A stretch of 13,659 bases of DNA from Geopsychrobacter sp. (GTDB taxonomy: Bacteria; Desulfobacterota; Desulfuromonadia; Desulfuromonadales; Geopsychrobacteraceae). Below the pieces are notes generated by a model that was given only the letters and a program-made list of their open reading frames with translations, was not told the DNA's origin and made no database searches. Shown piece by piece: positions 6,721 to 13,659 of the stretch. Positions within the stretch are counted from its first letter, which is position 1; the number at the start of each line of letters is the position of its first letter. The translations under genes were made by a program, and so were the position numbers. The stretch covers positions 1 to 13,659 of the forward strand of contig JAUXIR010000006.1 of NCBI GenBank assembly GCA_030620915.1, given 5' to 3'.

Positions 6721-8403
6721 ATGAACCGACCAAAACTGATCATCGCCGCCTGGCTGCTGCTACTGGTTCCGACCCTGCTGCTTGGGGTCGGGGCCTGGCA
6801 GCTGCTTAAAAGCGAGAGCGAACGCTTTGCCCAGCGCGAACTGCAGACGGCCGCCGCGCGGCTGGCGACGGTTGCGGGCAACATCGAACTGGCGGTTGCC
6901 GAGGTCGAAGACGGCCTGATGCAACGCTTGATCAGCTTTGAGGGTGGCGACCTGGCGCAACTGCTGGCTGATTGGCGACAGGAGAACCCGCTGGTCCGCA
7001 ATGTCTTTATCTGGCAACCCGGCAGCGGGCTGACCTATCCCAACCCCGAAATGCCCGCCAGCGATGAGGAACAGATCTTCATCCGGCGCTACCTGCCGCT
7101 CTTCTCCGGCGAACTCGACTGGCAACAACCGGTCGCAGACCGGATGCCGGCAGCAACGCCATCGGCAGCGAACAGGATTGCCGCCGACTCGATCCTCAGC
7201 GAACGCAAGGAACTGCGCCAGCTTGCCAGCAGGGCGCTGATCGCCAGCGAGTCGAGCGCTGCGCCTGGAGCCACCGGAGTCATGGGAGAGGGCGGTTGGC
7301 GGAGTTGGTATGCCGATGACCAGCTCCATCTGATTGGCTGGTACCAGCCCGCAGATGGGATCCAGCTCTACGGCGTTGAACTCGAAATGATGGCGCTCTT
7401 AAGCCGCCTGCTCGGCTCGCTCAGCCCCGCAATCGACGGCAACGAAAGCCTGGCACTATTCGATGGCAGCAACCATATCTTCCACCAGAGCGGGGCCTTC
7501 GAAATTACCGCGCAGAGCAACCCTTCCGCCAGTCGCAGCCTCAGTGGCCTGCCCCACTGGAAACTCAACATCTACACCGGCAGCGGTGAGAAGACCCCTG
7601 AATCCGCTTTCCTGTTGATCGGGAGCCTGCTGACCGGCAGTTTTGTTGTCGCCATTCTGCTCGGCGGGTCCTTGCTGCTCTGGCAGGCCGTGCGCAATCA
7701 TCGCGATGCGCGGCAAAAAACCTCCTTCGTCTCCAACGTCTCCCATGAACTGAAAACCCCGCTGACCACGATCCGCATGTACGCGGAGCTCCTCGGCGAA
7801 GGCAAGATCGACTCGGCACAGAAGCAACACAGCTATCTGCAGACGATCATCCGTGAAAGTCAGCGTTTGACCCGCCTGGTGAATAACATTCTCGATTTCA
7901 GCCGGCTTGAGCAGGGCCACAAAACCTTCAACTATTCCGACTTCGATTTGATTGAGCTGCTTGAGGATATCCTCTTGCAGCAGTCGTTACGACTCGATGA
8001 AGCCGGACTCAAGCTTATCAAACAGCTCGAAACTGACCCCTTGCCGATTCACGGTGATCGCGATGCCATCGAACAGATCCTGCTCAACCTGATCGACAAT
8101 GCGATCAAGTATGCCGCCCAAGGTGGCGAGCTGATTGTCGACCTCAGGAGTAACCCAGACAAAATAGAGCTGAGTCTGACCGATCGAGGGCCGGGAATTC
8201 CGAGCAGTCAGCGACAGAAGATCTTCGACAAATTCCACCGCCTCGACAGCTCACTCACTAGTTCTCAGCCCGGTGCCGGTCTCGGGCTGAGTATCGCCCG
8301 TCAACTGGCGCGTGGCATGGGAGGAGAGCTGAGATGTACAGCAAGGGAGACCGGCGGAACCTGCTTCTGCCTGAGCCTGCCGCTAGACAAGGAGCCATCA
8401 TGA
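6721..8403 (+). CDS. Membrane sensor histidine kinase
   Basis: A 560-residue sensor kinase that autophosphorylates a His and passes the phosphate to the neighbouring response regulator. It has a first membrane segment at about 6-26, a large extracytoplasmic region (about 28-292) that I cannot assign to a named sensor fold, and a second membrane segment at about 296-322. A HisKA domain follows with the H box FVSNVSHELKTPLTT (His342), then a HATPase_c domain with the N box LNLIDNAIKYA (Asn460), G1 DRGPGI (from 488), the F box KIFDKFHR, and G2 GAGLGLS (from 518). There is no HAMP or PAS domain between membrane and HisKA, so coupling is direct. ATG 6721 is chosen because it puts Met two residues before the basic pre-membrane NRPK; an in-frame GTG at 6673 lies in the heptamer repeat. 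The best upstream purine run, AAGGAA, is 13 bases away, so initiation may be weak. It overlaps the next gene by 4 bases. Confidence 0.93.
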   Translation: MNRPKLIIAAWLLLLVPTLLLGVGAWQLLKSESERFAQRELQTAAARLATVAGNIELAVAEVEDGLMQRLISFEGGDLAQLLADWRQENPLVRNVFIWQPGSGLTYPNPEMPASDEEQIFIRRYLPLFSGELDWQQPVADRMPAATPSAANRIAADSILSERKELRQLASRALIASESSAAPGATGVMGEGGWRSWYADDQLHLIGWYQPADGIQLYGVELEMMALLSRLLGSLSPAIDGNESLALFDGSNHIFHQSGAFEITAQSNPSASRSLSGLPHWKLNIYTGSGEKTPESAFLLIGSLLTGSFVVAILLGGSLLLWQAVRNHRDARQKTSFVSNVSHELKTPLTTIRMYAELLGEGKIDSAQKQHSYLQTIIRESQRLTRLVNNILDFSRLEQGHKTFNYSDFDLIELLEDILLQQSLRLDEAGLKLIKQLETDPLPIHGDRDAIEQILLNLIDNAIKYAAQGGELIVDLRSNPDKIELSLTDRGPGIPSSQRQKIFDKFHRLDSSLTSSQPGAGLGLSIARQLARGMGGELRCTARETGGTCFCLSLPLDKEPS

Positions 8404-9098
8404 ACGCACCACTGATCCTGATCGCCGAGGATGATGCCAGCCTGCGTCAGGGACTGATCGACCTGCTGGAAGCCGAAAGTTACCGGGTCTGCGCTGCAGC
8501 CGATGGCCGTCAGGCCCTGGAACTCTACGACCGGGAAAAGCCCGACTTATTACTGCTGGATGTGATGATGCCGGAAATGAGCGGTTTCGACCTATGCCGT
8601 GAGATTCGCCGCAACGATCAGGAAACCCTGATCGTCATGCTGACGGCCAAGGGAGAGGAGATCGACAAGGTGGTCGGGCTCGAACTGGGAGCCGATGACT
8701 ATGTTACCAAACCCTTCGGACTCCACGAACTGCGGGCGCGCATCGCCGCGGTATTGCGCCGCCGCACAGCGAAAAAGGTTCAAGGCAAAGAACTTCCGCA
8801 ACGGTTTTTATTCGGCCAGGCAGAGATCGACCGCAAGGCCTTTACTGCCGAGCTCAACGATGTCTGCCATAAATTAAGTGCCAGAGAACTGAGCCTGCTG
8901 GAATGCTTCCGCGCCGCCACCGGCGAGGTGCTGTCACGCAACGACCTGCTCAATGCCGCCTGGGGTATCGACTACTTCGGCACCACTCGCACCCTCGACC
9001 AGCACATTGTCCAACTGCGCAAGAAGATCGAACCCAACCCGACCCAGCCCGAAACCATCGAAACCGTGCACGGTATCGGCTATCGCTATAAAGGCTGA
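8400..9098 (+). CDS. OmpR/PhoB-family response regulator
   Basis: A 232-residue transcription factor. The receiver domain (about 4-118) has the acidic pair D11/D12, the phospho-acceptor D54 in LLLLDVMMPEMSG, T82 in VMLTAKG and K104 in DDYVTKPF. A winged-helix Trans_reg_C domain follows (about 138-230), with LSARELSLLECF, the recognition helix region TRTLDQHIVQLRKKIE and the wing ETVHGIGYRYKG. The start is the ATG at 8400 inside ATGA, overlapping the kinase stop, with AAGGAG six bases upstream; the longer in-frame form from 8334 runs back into kinase coding sequence and is rejected. It is the cognate partner of the kinase. Regulators of this class bind tandem direct repeats with 10-11 bp phase, and such repeats lie before the VWA gene, so autoregulation is plausible. 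No clear terminator follows. Confidence 0.96.
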   Translation: MNAPLILIAEDDASLRQGLIDLLEAESYRVCAAADGRQALELYDREKPDLLLLDVMMPEMSGFDLCREIRRNDQETLIVMLTAKGEEIDKVVGLELGADDYVTKPFGLHELRARIAAVLRRRTAKKVQGKELPQRFLFGQAEIDRKAFTAELNDVCHKLSARELSLLECFRAATGEVLSRNDLLNAAWGIDYFGTTRTLDQHIVQLRKKIEPNPTQPETIETVHGIGYRYKG

Positions 9099-9267
9099 AG
9101 GCCTCGGCCGGATTAGTGAGATCGATTGTGGCCAGCAACAGAATGAGCAGGATCCGGTAATGAGATCATCTGGGTACGAAAGGATTTGGAAAACTGCCGA
9201 TTGATGATAGCATGGCATTTATTGAAACCTGTTTTTACCAAAACTAATCACTGCCCATGGAATCACG

Positions 9268-9615
9268 ATGAAAAAAACCTTTAAAATGACCCACCCCAAG
9301 CTCAAAGTTCCCCGGCTTGTCGAAGCCATCAAACACGAAGTTAAGAAATACATAAAAAGAGAACGCAGAAAGACCCTGCCCCCCAACGTCGATTTCTGGG
9401 ATTTCGACTGCCGGTTCGGCGCCGATGAAGCGACCAGTGAGGTTATCCATGTGGCCGAGATCAATAAGTATATCTCTCAGGCCGAATCACAACAGCTCGA
9501 AGCCTTTTACCTGGAAATCCTGGTCAAACCTGGTCATCGAACCAAAAAACCCAAGGATGTGCAGCAAATAACGGGGGAAGATCCGGCAATTCAGGACAAA
9601 GAGAACCTAGAGTAG
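9268..9615 (+). CDS. DUF6172 family protein
   Basis: A 115-residue, strongly charged, probably cytoplasmic protein with no membrane segment. The sequence MKKTFKMTHPKLKVPRLVE, then KHEVKKYIKRERRK, PPNVDFWDFDCRFGA and EILVKPGHRTKKP, match my memory of the DUF6172 family, small proteins of unknown function found in various proteobacteria. The FWDFDC motif (residues 44-49) and the single Cys49 stand out. The start at 9268 has only a weak GGA six bases upstream. It stands alone: 169 bases after the response regulator, with no promoter I would defend in that gap, and it ends in the terminator shared with the convergent lhgO-like gene. The family call is from recall; function is unknown. Confidence 0.78.
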   Translation: MKKTFKMTHPKLKVPRLVEAIKHEVKKYIKRERRKTLPPNVDFWDFDCRFGADEATSEVIHVAEINKYISQAESQQLEAFYLEILVKPGHRTKKPKDVQQITGEDPAIQDKENLE

Positions 9616-9649
9616 CAATACGATCCCGCCAAATCGGTATGCTCCAAAC

Positions 9650-9688
9650 AATAACGCCCCAACCTGCACTCAAGGTTGGGGCGTTATT
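9650..9688. terminator. Bidirectional intrinsic terminator between convergent genes
   Basis: AATAACGCCCCAACC (9650-9664) and GGTTGGGGCGTTATT (9674-9688) form a perfect 15-bp stem around a 9-base loop. The outer part of the stem is A/T-rich and continues into TTATTAATT on the plus strand and TTATTGTTT on the minus strand, so it can end transcripts from both sides: the DUF6172 gene (35 bases upstream) and the lhgO-like gene (31 bases beyond its stop). Confidence 0.88.
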
Positions 9689-9718
9689 AATTCATCTATA
9701 GAGTTTCAGCCACTCAAA

Positions 9719-10924
9719 TCAGGATTGGCGTTGCTCCACCTTGTCGCAGATATAGGCCCCGATGGGAAGCGCCGAAGTCGCTGCCGGTGAGGGCGCATTG
9801 CAGACGTGCAGGCTGCGCGGACTTTCGGCAAAAAGGAAATCATGCACCAGGCTGCCGTCACTCGTCACCGCCTGGGCGCGGATGCCGGCCGGATAGGGGC
9901 GCAGGTCGGTTAAGGCCAGTTGCGGGCAGTATTTGCGCACCAGCTCCAGGTAGCCGCGCTTCCAGAGCGAATTTTTCATCTCACATAAGCCCGAACGCAG
10001 ATGGGTGCGCATGACCCTCCAGAAGCCCGGATAACTGAGATTCTCCCAGCTGTCACGTAAGGAGAAGTTGAACCGCCCGTAGCCTTCGCGCTTCCAACCA
10101 ACGACTGCATTCGGCCCCACCGTAACACTGCCATCGATCATGCGGGTCAGATGCACCCCTAAAAAGGGCAGCTCAGGGTCAGGAATCGGGTAGATCAGGT
10201 GGGAAACGATATCGTTGTAGGCCGGCGGCAGCTGATAATATTCGCCGCGGAAGGGCACAATCCGAAAATCGGCTTCAATTCCGAGCATCTCCAAAACCCG
10301 GTCGGCCATCAGACCGGCGCAACTGATCAGGAATCCCCCTCTGATGCGCTCCCCACCGTATACAACTTCGATGGAATTCTCATCCTCATAGAGCGCCGTC
10401 ACGACCGCAGAGAACAGCACTTCACCGCCCAGAGCGGTAAATTCGGCGAGGAGAGCATCGGTGACCTTCTGGTAATCAACAATACCGGTCGCTGCTACCC
10501 GCAGGGCGCCCAAACCGGCAATATTCGGTTCGGCGGCTTTCAACTCTGCCGCACTGAGCAGCTCGACTTCGATCTCATTCTGCCGACAACGCTCAGCCAG
10601 CGCCTCCATCCGTTCAACTTCAAGCGGACTGGTCGCGACCAATAACTTTCCGCAACGCCGATAGGGGATCTTGTGCCGTTCGCAGAACGCGACCGTCGCC
10701 TCTGCTCCTTCGCGGCAGAACCGGGCCTTGAGGCTCCCCGGAGCATAGTAGACGCCCGCATGGATCACCCCGCTGTTGTGTCCGGTCTGATGACGGGCGG
10801 CCCCGGCCTCTTTTTCAAGGAGCAGAATTCGCGCAGAAGGGAAGCGCTGCTTGAGCTGCAGAGCCGTCGATGCGCCGATAATTCCGCCACCAATCAGCAG
10901 ATAATCATAGAAAGTCTGCATCAT
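9719..10924 (-). CDS. lhgO: L-2-hydroxyglutarate oxidase-type FAD enzyme
   Basis: A 401-residue FAD-dependent oxidoreductase of the DAO family, best matching LhgO, which oxidises L-2-hydroxyglutarate to 2-oxoglutarate and passes electrons to the quinone pool or oxygen. Visible signs are the N-terminal Rossmann motif YLLIGGGIIGASTALQL (GxGxxG at 12-17) ending in the ribose-binding Glu at E37, the family-typical RHQTGHNSGVIHAGVYY at 44-60, PFRGEYYQLP in the middle, PFLGVHLTRMIDGSVTVGPNAV, and the C-terminal SPAATSALPIGAYI. Length matches the family. The start ATGATG at 10924 overlaps the transporter stop by four bases (ATGA), and no ribosome binding site of its own is evident, so translation is probably coupled. 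The substrate could differ among close DAO relatives; LhgO is the best call. It likely clears a metabolic by-product or uses an imported substrate. Confidence 0.9.
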   Translation of the reverse strand: MMQTFYDYLLIGGGIIGASTALQLKQRFPSARILLLEKEAGAARHQTGHNSGVIHAGVYYAPGSLKARFCREGAEATVAFCERHKIPYRRCGKLLVATSPLEVERMEALAERCRQNEIEVELLSAAELKAAEPNIAGLGALRVAATGIVDYQKVTDALLAEFTALGGEVLFSAVVTALYEDENSIEVVYGGERIRGGFLISCAGLMADRVLEMLGIEADFRIVPFRGEYYQLPPAYNDIVSHLIYPIPDPELPFLGVHLTRMIDGSVTVGPNAVVGWKREGYGRFNFSLRDSWENLSYPGFWRVMRTHLRSGLCEMKNSLWKRGYLELVRKYCPQLALTDLRPYPAGIRAQAVTSDGSLVHDFLFAESPRSLHVCNAPSPAATSALPIGAYICDKVEQRQS

Positions 10925-13041
10925 TCATCCGTCGGAATCTCATGCTTGTCACCCAGGTAATCACGCTGCAGCTGATGAATCGCAGCGGGCTCGCCGATGA
11001 TGGTCATGCGGTCATGCTCCTGCAGCAGCGTATTGGATCTTGGCACCATCATCTCGTCACCCCGGCGCAGCAGCGCGACCAGACTTCCCTCAGGAAGCTT
11101 GATCTGAGCAAGGCTGCGGCCGATCAGTTGCGCGGTCGGCCCTTCATCCTGCAACACCAGCGACAGGCAATTCTCGTCGCGCAGCAACAACTCCTTGATA
11201 TCCTGCTCATTACTGGTGCGCTGCCAGAGTTCGGCGAATCCTTCGTTTTCGACCAGCCCGGCAATCTGGGCCAGCAGACGCAGATGGAGTGCGGGGTTAT
11301 CTTCGGGACTGATCAAGAAGAAGACCGCGTGCACCAGTTGACTGTCGTGGGTTCCGGGATTAAGCGGGTGTGGCACATCGATCTTCAATCCGCGCGGGGC
11401 GCGCACAATCGCCAGCAGCGCATGATCGATCCCCTCGGTCCGAAAATGGGGCAAGGCCACACCGCGCGCCACCGGGGTCGCACCGATGCGCGTCCCCTCC
11501 AGAAACTGCTCACCGATCTCCTTAGGGAAGTGACCGAGCCTCTCGGCGAACCAACCCGACACGACTTCGACGGCCTCCTCGAAGGTGGTACGCTCCTCCA
11601 GCGTGACGACGTGGCTGCCGGCGATGATCTGATCGAAGGGGTCCTTCTGGCGCAGCCCCTTCTCTTTCATGATCTCACGCAGTTCATAGTCGAGCCCCTG
11701 CTGGCTGAGACGTCCGAGCCGGGCAAAGATATGAAAGATCGCGCCACTCCGCTGGACCTTGAGCCGCGCATAGCTGCGGTACCAGAGAGTGCCGATAAAG
11801 ATCAAACCCACCGAGAAAAGGGTCGGCAGCCAGCCCATCTCGGCGATGAACCAGATCGGTGCAAAGATGCCGATCAGTTGCATCCAGGGGTAAAAAGGCG
11901 AGCGGTAACCGGGGTCATAACTGTCCAGACCACTCTCACGCATGACAATAACGGTGAAGCAGATCAGCGCGAACATCAGCAACTGAAAGGCACTGGCCAG
12001 TTTGGCGATGCGCAGCGGGTCGAGAAACAGCAGAATCAGGACGATACTACCGACAGTGACCAGGATAGATAACACCGGTACCCCGTCCCGTAGACGACTG
12101 AAAGCGGGCGGCAGCAAATCATCGCGTGAAAGCGCCAAGGGATAGCGCGAAGCACTCATGGTACCCGCGTTGGCGACACTGATAAAGGCCAGCACCGCTG
12201 CAAAGGAGAGGAGATAGAGCCCGGGTTTACCGAAGAAGACCGCCGTGGCATCCGCGACCGGCGTCATGGTCGCGGCGAGTTGCTCCATCGGCAGAACGCC
12301 AACCATGATGGTCGTCCCCAGGCCGTAGACCAGCAGCGCCGTCAAAAGTGACAAGAAGACGCCACGCGGTAAATTTCTTTCCGGATCCTTCACTTCTTCC
12401 GACAGAGAGGTCACCGTGGTCACGCCAACGTAGCTTATATAGACGAGCCCGGCGGTGGAGATAATCGAATCAAAACCGGCATCAAAAAAACCGTCAAAAT
12501 GAACCGGCTCGATACTCGGCAGGCCGCCACCGATAAAGCCGGCCAACAGAGCCAGTAAAAAGAAGACCAGATAGATCTGCAGACGACCGCTCTTTTTAGA
12601 GCCGAACAGGTTCAGAACCCCGATAGCCAGGGCCAGCACAACCGCCAGGCTGCGGATATGCCCTTCGCCGATCTCGGGAATAAACAGGGCGAGATAATAG
12701 CCCATCCCCATCAGGGCAAAGGAAACCTTGAGGATAAGCGCCAACCAGGTGCCCATTCCACCGATGGTACCGAAAAGCGGCCCAAGGCTGCGATCGAGGA
12801 AATAATAGACCCCTCCAGCCTTTGGCATAGCGGTACAGAGTTCAACAATGCTGAACATGGCGGGCACCAATGGGATAGCCGCCAACATGTAGGCCAGCAC
12901 CATCGCCGGACCGGCCTGAGAAGCAGCGATCCCCGGCAGCAAGAAAAAACCCGCACTCAGGGTGGTGCCGGTGGCGATGGCGTAGACGCTGAAGAGTCCA
13001 AGCTCTTTTTTCAGTTTGTGCTGTTTTCGAACTGGGGGCAT
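10921..13041 (-). CDS. APC-family permease fused to PTS EIIA and RCK_C domains
   Basis: A 706-residue inner-membrane transporter with regulatory tails. Residues 10-435 form an APC-superfamily amino acid/polyamine permease with about 12 membrane segments: the TM1 break motif is ATGTTLSAGFFLLPG, and PKAGGVYYFLDRSLG and SYVGVTTVTSLSEEVKDPERNLP follow family patterns. Residues about 470-620 are a fructose/mannitol-type PTS EIIA domain with the phosphoacceptor-type His intact (H532 in GVALPHFRTEG). Residues about 626-700 are an RCK_C/TrkA-C ligand-binding domain (AQLIGRSLAQIKLPEGSLVALLRRGDEMMVPRS). The start is the ATG at 13041, with GAGG five bases upstream; a longer frame to 13137 is rejected because it adds an unrelated, Cys-rich leader. 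Substrate is unknown. The overlap with lhgO suggests import of a glutamate or 2-hydroxy acid-related compound, but that is inference. Confidence 0.93.
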   Translation of the reverse strand: MPPVRKQHKLKKELGLFSVYAIATGTTLSAGFFLLPGIAASQAGPAMVLAYMLAAIPLVPAMFSIVELCTAMPKAGGVYYFLDRSLGPLFGTIGGMGTWLALILKVSFALMGMGYYLALFIPEIGEGHIRSLAVVLALAIGVLNLFGSKKSGRLQIYLVFFLLALLAGFIGGGLPSIEPVHFDGFFDAGFDSIISTAGLVYISYVGVTTVTSLSEEVKDPERNLPRGVFLSLLTALLVYGLGTTIMVGVLPMEQLAATMTPVADATAVFFGKPGLYLLSFAAVLAFISVANAGTMSASRYPLALSRDDLLPPAFSRLRDGVPVLSILVTVGSIVLILLFLDPLRIAKLASAFQLLMFALICFTVIVMRESGLDSYDPGYRSPFYPWMQLIGIFAPIWFIAEMGWLPTLFSVGLIFIGTLWYRSYARLKVQRSGAIFHIFARLGRLSQQGLDYELREIMKEKGLRQKDPFDQIIAGSHVVTLEERTTFEEAVEVVSGWFAERLGHFPKEIGEQFLEGTRIGATPVARGVALPHFRTEGIDHALLAIVRAPRGLKIDVPHPLNPGTHDSQLVHAVFFLISPEDNPALHLRLLAQIAGLVENEGFAELWQRTSNEQDIKELLLRDENCLSLVLQDEGPTAQLIGRSLAQIKLPEGSLVALLRRGDEMMVPRSNTLLQEHDRMTIIGEPAAIHQLQRDYLGDKHEIPTDE

Positions 13042-13136
13042 TCCGACCTCATTGCATTCAATAGCAAAGACAGGAGAAAATAGAGCATAACATAGAATTT
13101 CAGGCCCCCGCAGTGAGAAACAGAGCGGACAAAACA

Positions 13137-13169
13137 TAAAAAACCGGACTCCTTTCGCAAGAGCCCGGT
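13137..13169 (-). terminator. Intrinsic terminator after the 82-residue gene
   Basis: On the minus strand ACCGGGCTC (13161-13169) pairs with GAGTCCGGT (13143-13151) with one A-C mismatch and a 9-base loop. A run of six T follows (13138-13143). It lies 42 bases beyond the stop of the minus-strand 82-residue gene and upstream of the transporter, so the transporter must have its own promoter between about 13042 and 13137. I see only weak candidates there (TATGTT or TATGCT near 13085-13095). Confidence 0.85.
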
Positions 13170-13210
13170 CCAGCGCTAGTTCAGTTTTTTTCTATCACCA
13201 CCGGAGAAAC

Positions 13211-13459
13211 CTAGTCCAGATGGGTGTCATACTCTTTCGGATGCTTGAGGTATTCCTCGTAATTCATCTTGAAGCCATGGGTCATCTCGGTGCATGCGCT
13301 ACGAGCCCATGATTCCACATGGCCCTTGACATCAACCTCGACCATCTCGGCGCCACAGCCGGTCACGCGCCCGGCGATATGCTTGTCGGTATTTTCGACC
13401 CAGAGCAGCTGACCATCACTGAAAAGCTGACACATCCCCATATATTCGGTGTGGTTCAT
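13211..13459 (-). CDS. Small protein of unknown function, 82 residues
   Basis: I do not recognise this protein. It is acidic, soluble-looking, with no signal peptide or membrane segment. The first part (residues 9-46, MCQLFSDGQLLWVENT through AGRVTGCGAEMVEVDVKG) reads as short beta strands, like a small barrel. The end (62-82) is charged and rich in Tyr, His and Lys. Cys10, Cys35 and Cys56 and four His (3, 27, 47, 61) could support metal binding or disulfides, but no standard motif is formed. The gene is believable: a very strong ribosome binding site (AAGGAGGAG three bases before the ATG), a perfect TATAAT upstream and an intrinsic terminator downstream. It is a single-gene unit. Confidence 0.75.
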   Translation of the reverse strand: MNHTEYMGMCQLFSDGQLLWVENTDKHIAGRVTGCGAEMVEVDVKGHVESWARSACTEMTHGFKMNYEEYLKHPKEYDTHLD

Positions 13460-13542
13460 AAACTCCTCCTTCTCGCTGTGGGCAGAGGTCCGAACGCCTT
13501 ATGCAGAGCGGGAGGATTAAGGTCGGGCGGCTACCCGGGGAA

Positions 13543-13587
13543 GCTCTTTTTACACCATCATTATACGCCTCCTGGGTCAAAAAGAGC
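13543..13587. repeat. 9-bp inverted repeat centred on the -10, candidate operator
   Basis: GCTCTTTTT (13543-13551) and AAAAAGAGC (13579-13587) are perfect inverted copies separated by 27 bases. The centre of symmetry falls on the TATAAT at 13560-13565, and the arms are about 36 bases apart centre to centre, roughly 3.5 helical turns. It is too A/T-rich and widely spaced to look like a terminator. A role as a regulator-binding dyad is inferred from position only. Confidence 0.4.
13560..13565 (-). promoter_or_regulatory. -10 element for the 82-residue gene
   Basis: A perfect TATAAT on the minus strand at 13560-13565. The best -35 is TTGCTC (3 of 6) with an 18-base spacer, so the promoter may be weak or need an activator. 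The presumed start is near 13553, giving a leader of about 95 bases. The element lies in the centre of an inverted repeat (see next entry). Confidence 0.5.
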
Positions 13588-13659
13588 AAAGAGAAGAGGC
13601 TGAGAAACCCGGAATATTCAATCCCTAATGCCTCCTGTCATACGGAGGAACTGGCGCAG

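Noticed and set aside
8334..8399. Longer response regulator starting at 8334
   Set aside because: It would place 22 extra residues inside the kinase ATP-binding domain; ATG 8400 has AAGGAG and gives a standard receiver start.
5332..9098. Assignment as the proteobacterial dedicated sortase system (PdsS/PdsR)
   Set aside because: No sortase gene, no VIT domain and no LPXTG-type sorting signal are present in the window.
10942..12072. A 376-codon open frame on the plus strand opposite the transporter
   Set aside because: It is antisense to an unambiguous transporter gene, has no recognisable domain, is rich in Gln/His/Asp/Arg as expected from the reversed frame of Leu/Ala-rich codons, and has no ribosome binding site.
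13042..13137. Transporter extended upstream to 13137
   Set aside because: The added 32 residues are unrelated to APC permeases and the start abuts the T tract of the upstream terminator; ATG 13041 has a good ribosome binding site.
13588..13659. Possible gene end on the minus strand at the right edge
   Set aside because: All three minus frames stop within about 45 bases and none shows recognisable residues; too short to support.

Overview
The window looks like an ordinary chromosomal segment of a moderately GC-rich Gram-negative bacterium. The gene order yqeY-cvpA-mutS2-dnaG, a DUF6172 protein, an OmpR-type two-component pair and many short Asp/Glu-rich cytoplasmic proteins fit a Desulfuromonadales/Geobacter-like deltaproteobacterium. 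That placement is inferred from gene content and order alone. No tRNA, rRNA, CRISPR array, transposase, integrase or phage gene was seen.

Left part (1-4453, minus strand): a housekeeping cluster read right to left: yqeY (GatB/YqeY-type protein), cvpA (small membrane protein), mutS2 (Smr-tailed MutS homologue) and dnaG (primase, cut by the left edge at its Toprim domain). mutS2 starts 4 bases after cvpA stops. The mutS2 stop and dnaG start share one base, so those two genes are probably translationally coupled. A good sigma-70 promoter stands in front of yqeY. A divergent extended -10 promoter drives a secreted SYLF-domain protein on the plus strand (4579-5163), which ends in a clear hairpin terminator.

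Centre (5220-9098, plus strand): a three-gene unit encoding a secreted von Willebrand A domain protein with an intact MIDAS, a membrane histidine kinase with a large extracytoplasmic sensor region, and an OmpR/PhoB-class response regulator whose start overlaps the kinase stop. Upstream of the VWA gene lie three in-phase 11-bp direct repeats, the arrangement OmpR/PhoB regulators usually bind, followed by a perfect 8-bp hairpin in the leader. This looks like a self-contained envelope-sensing module that may control itself, and it is the most interesting part of the window. A triple GTGAGGC heptamer lies between the VWA and kinase genes.

Right part: a lone DUF6172 gene (plus) meets a convergent minus-strand pair at a perfect 15-bp bidirectional terminator. 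The minus pair is a fusion transporter (APC permease + PTS EIIA + RCK_C) whose stop overlaps the start of an L-2-hydroxyglutarate oxidase-like gene (lhgO) by 4 bases. Upstream of these, also on the minus strand, is an unrecognised 82-residue protein with its own terminator and a promoter whose -10 lies inside a 9-bp dyad. The last ~70 bases hold nothing I can assign.
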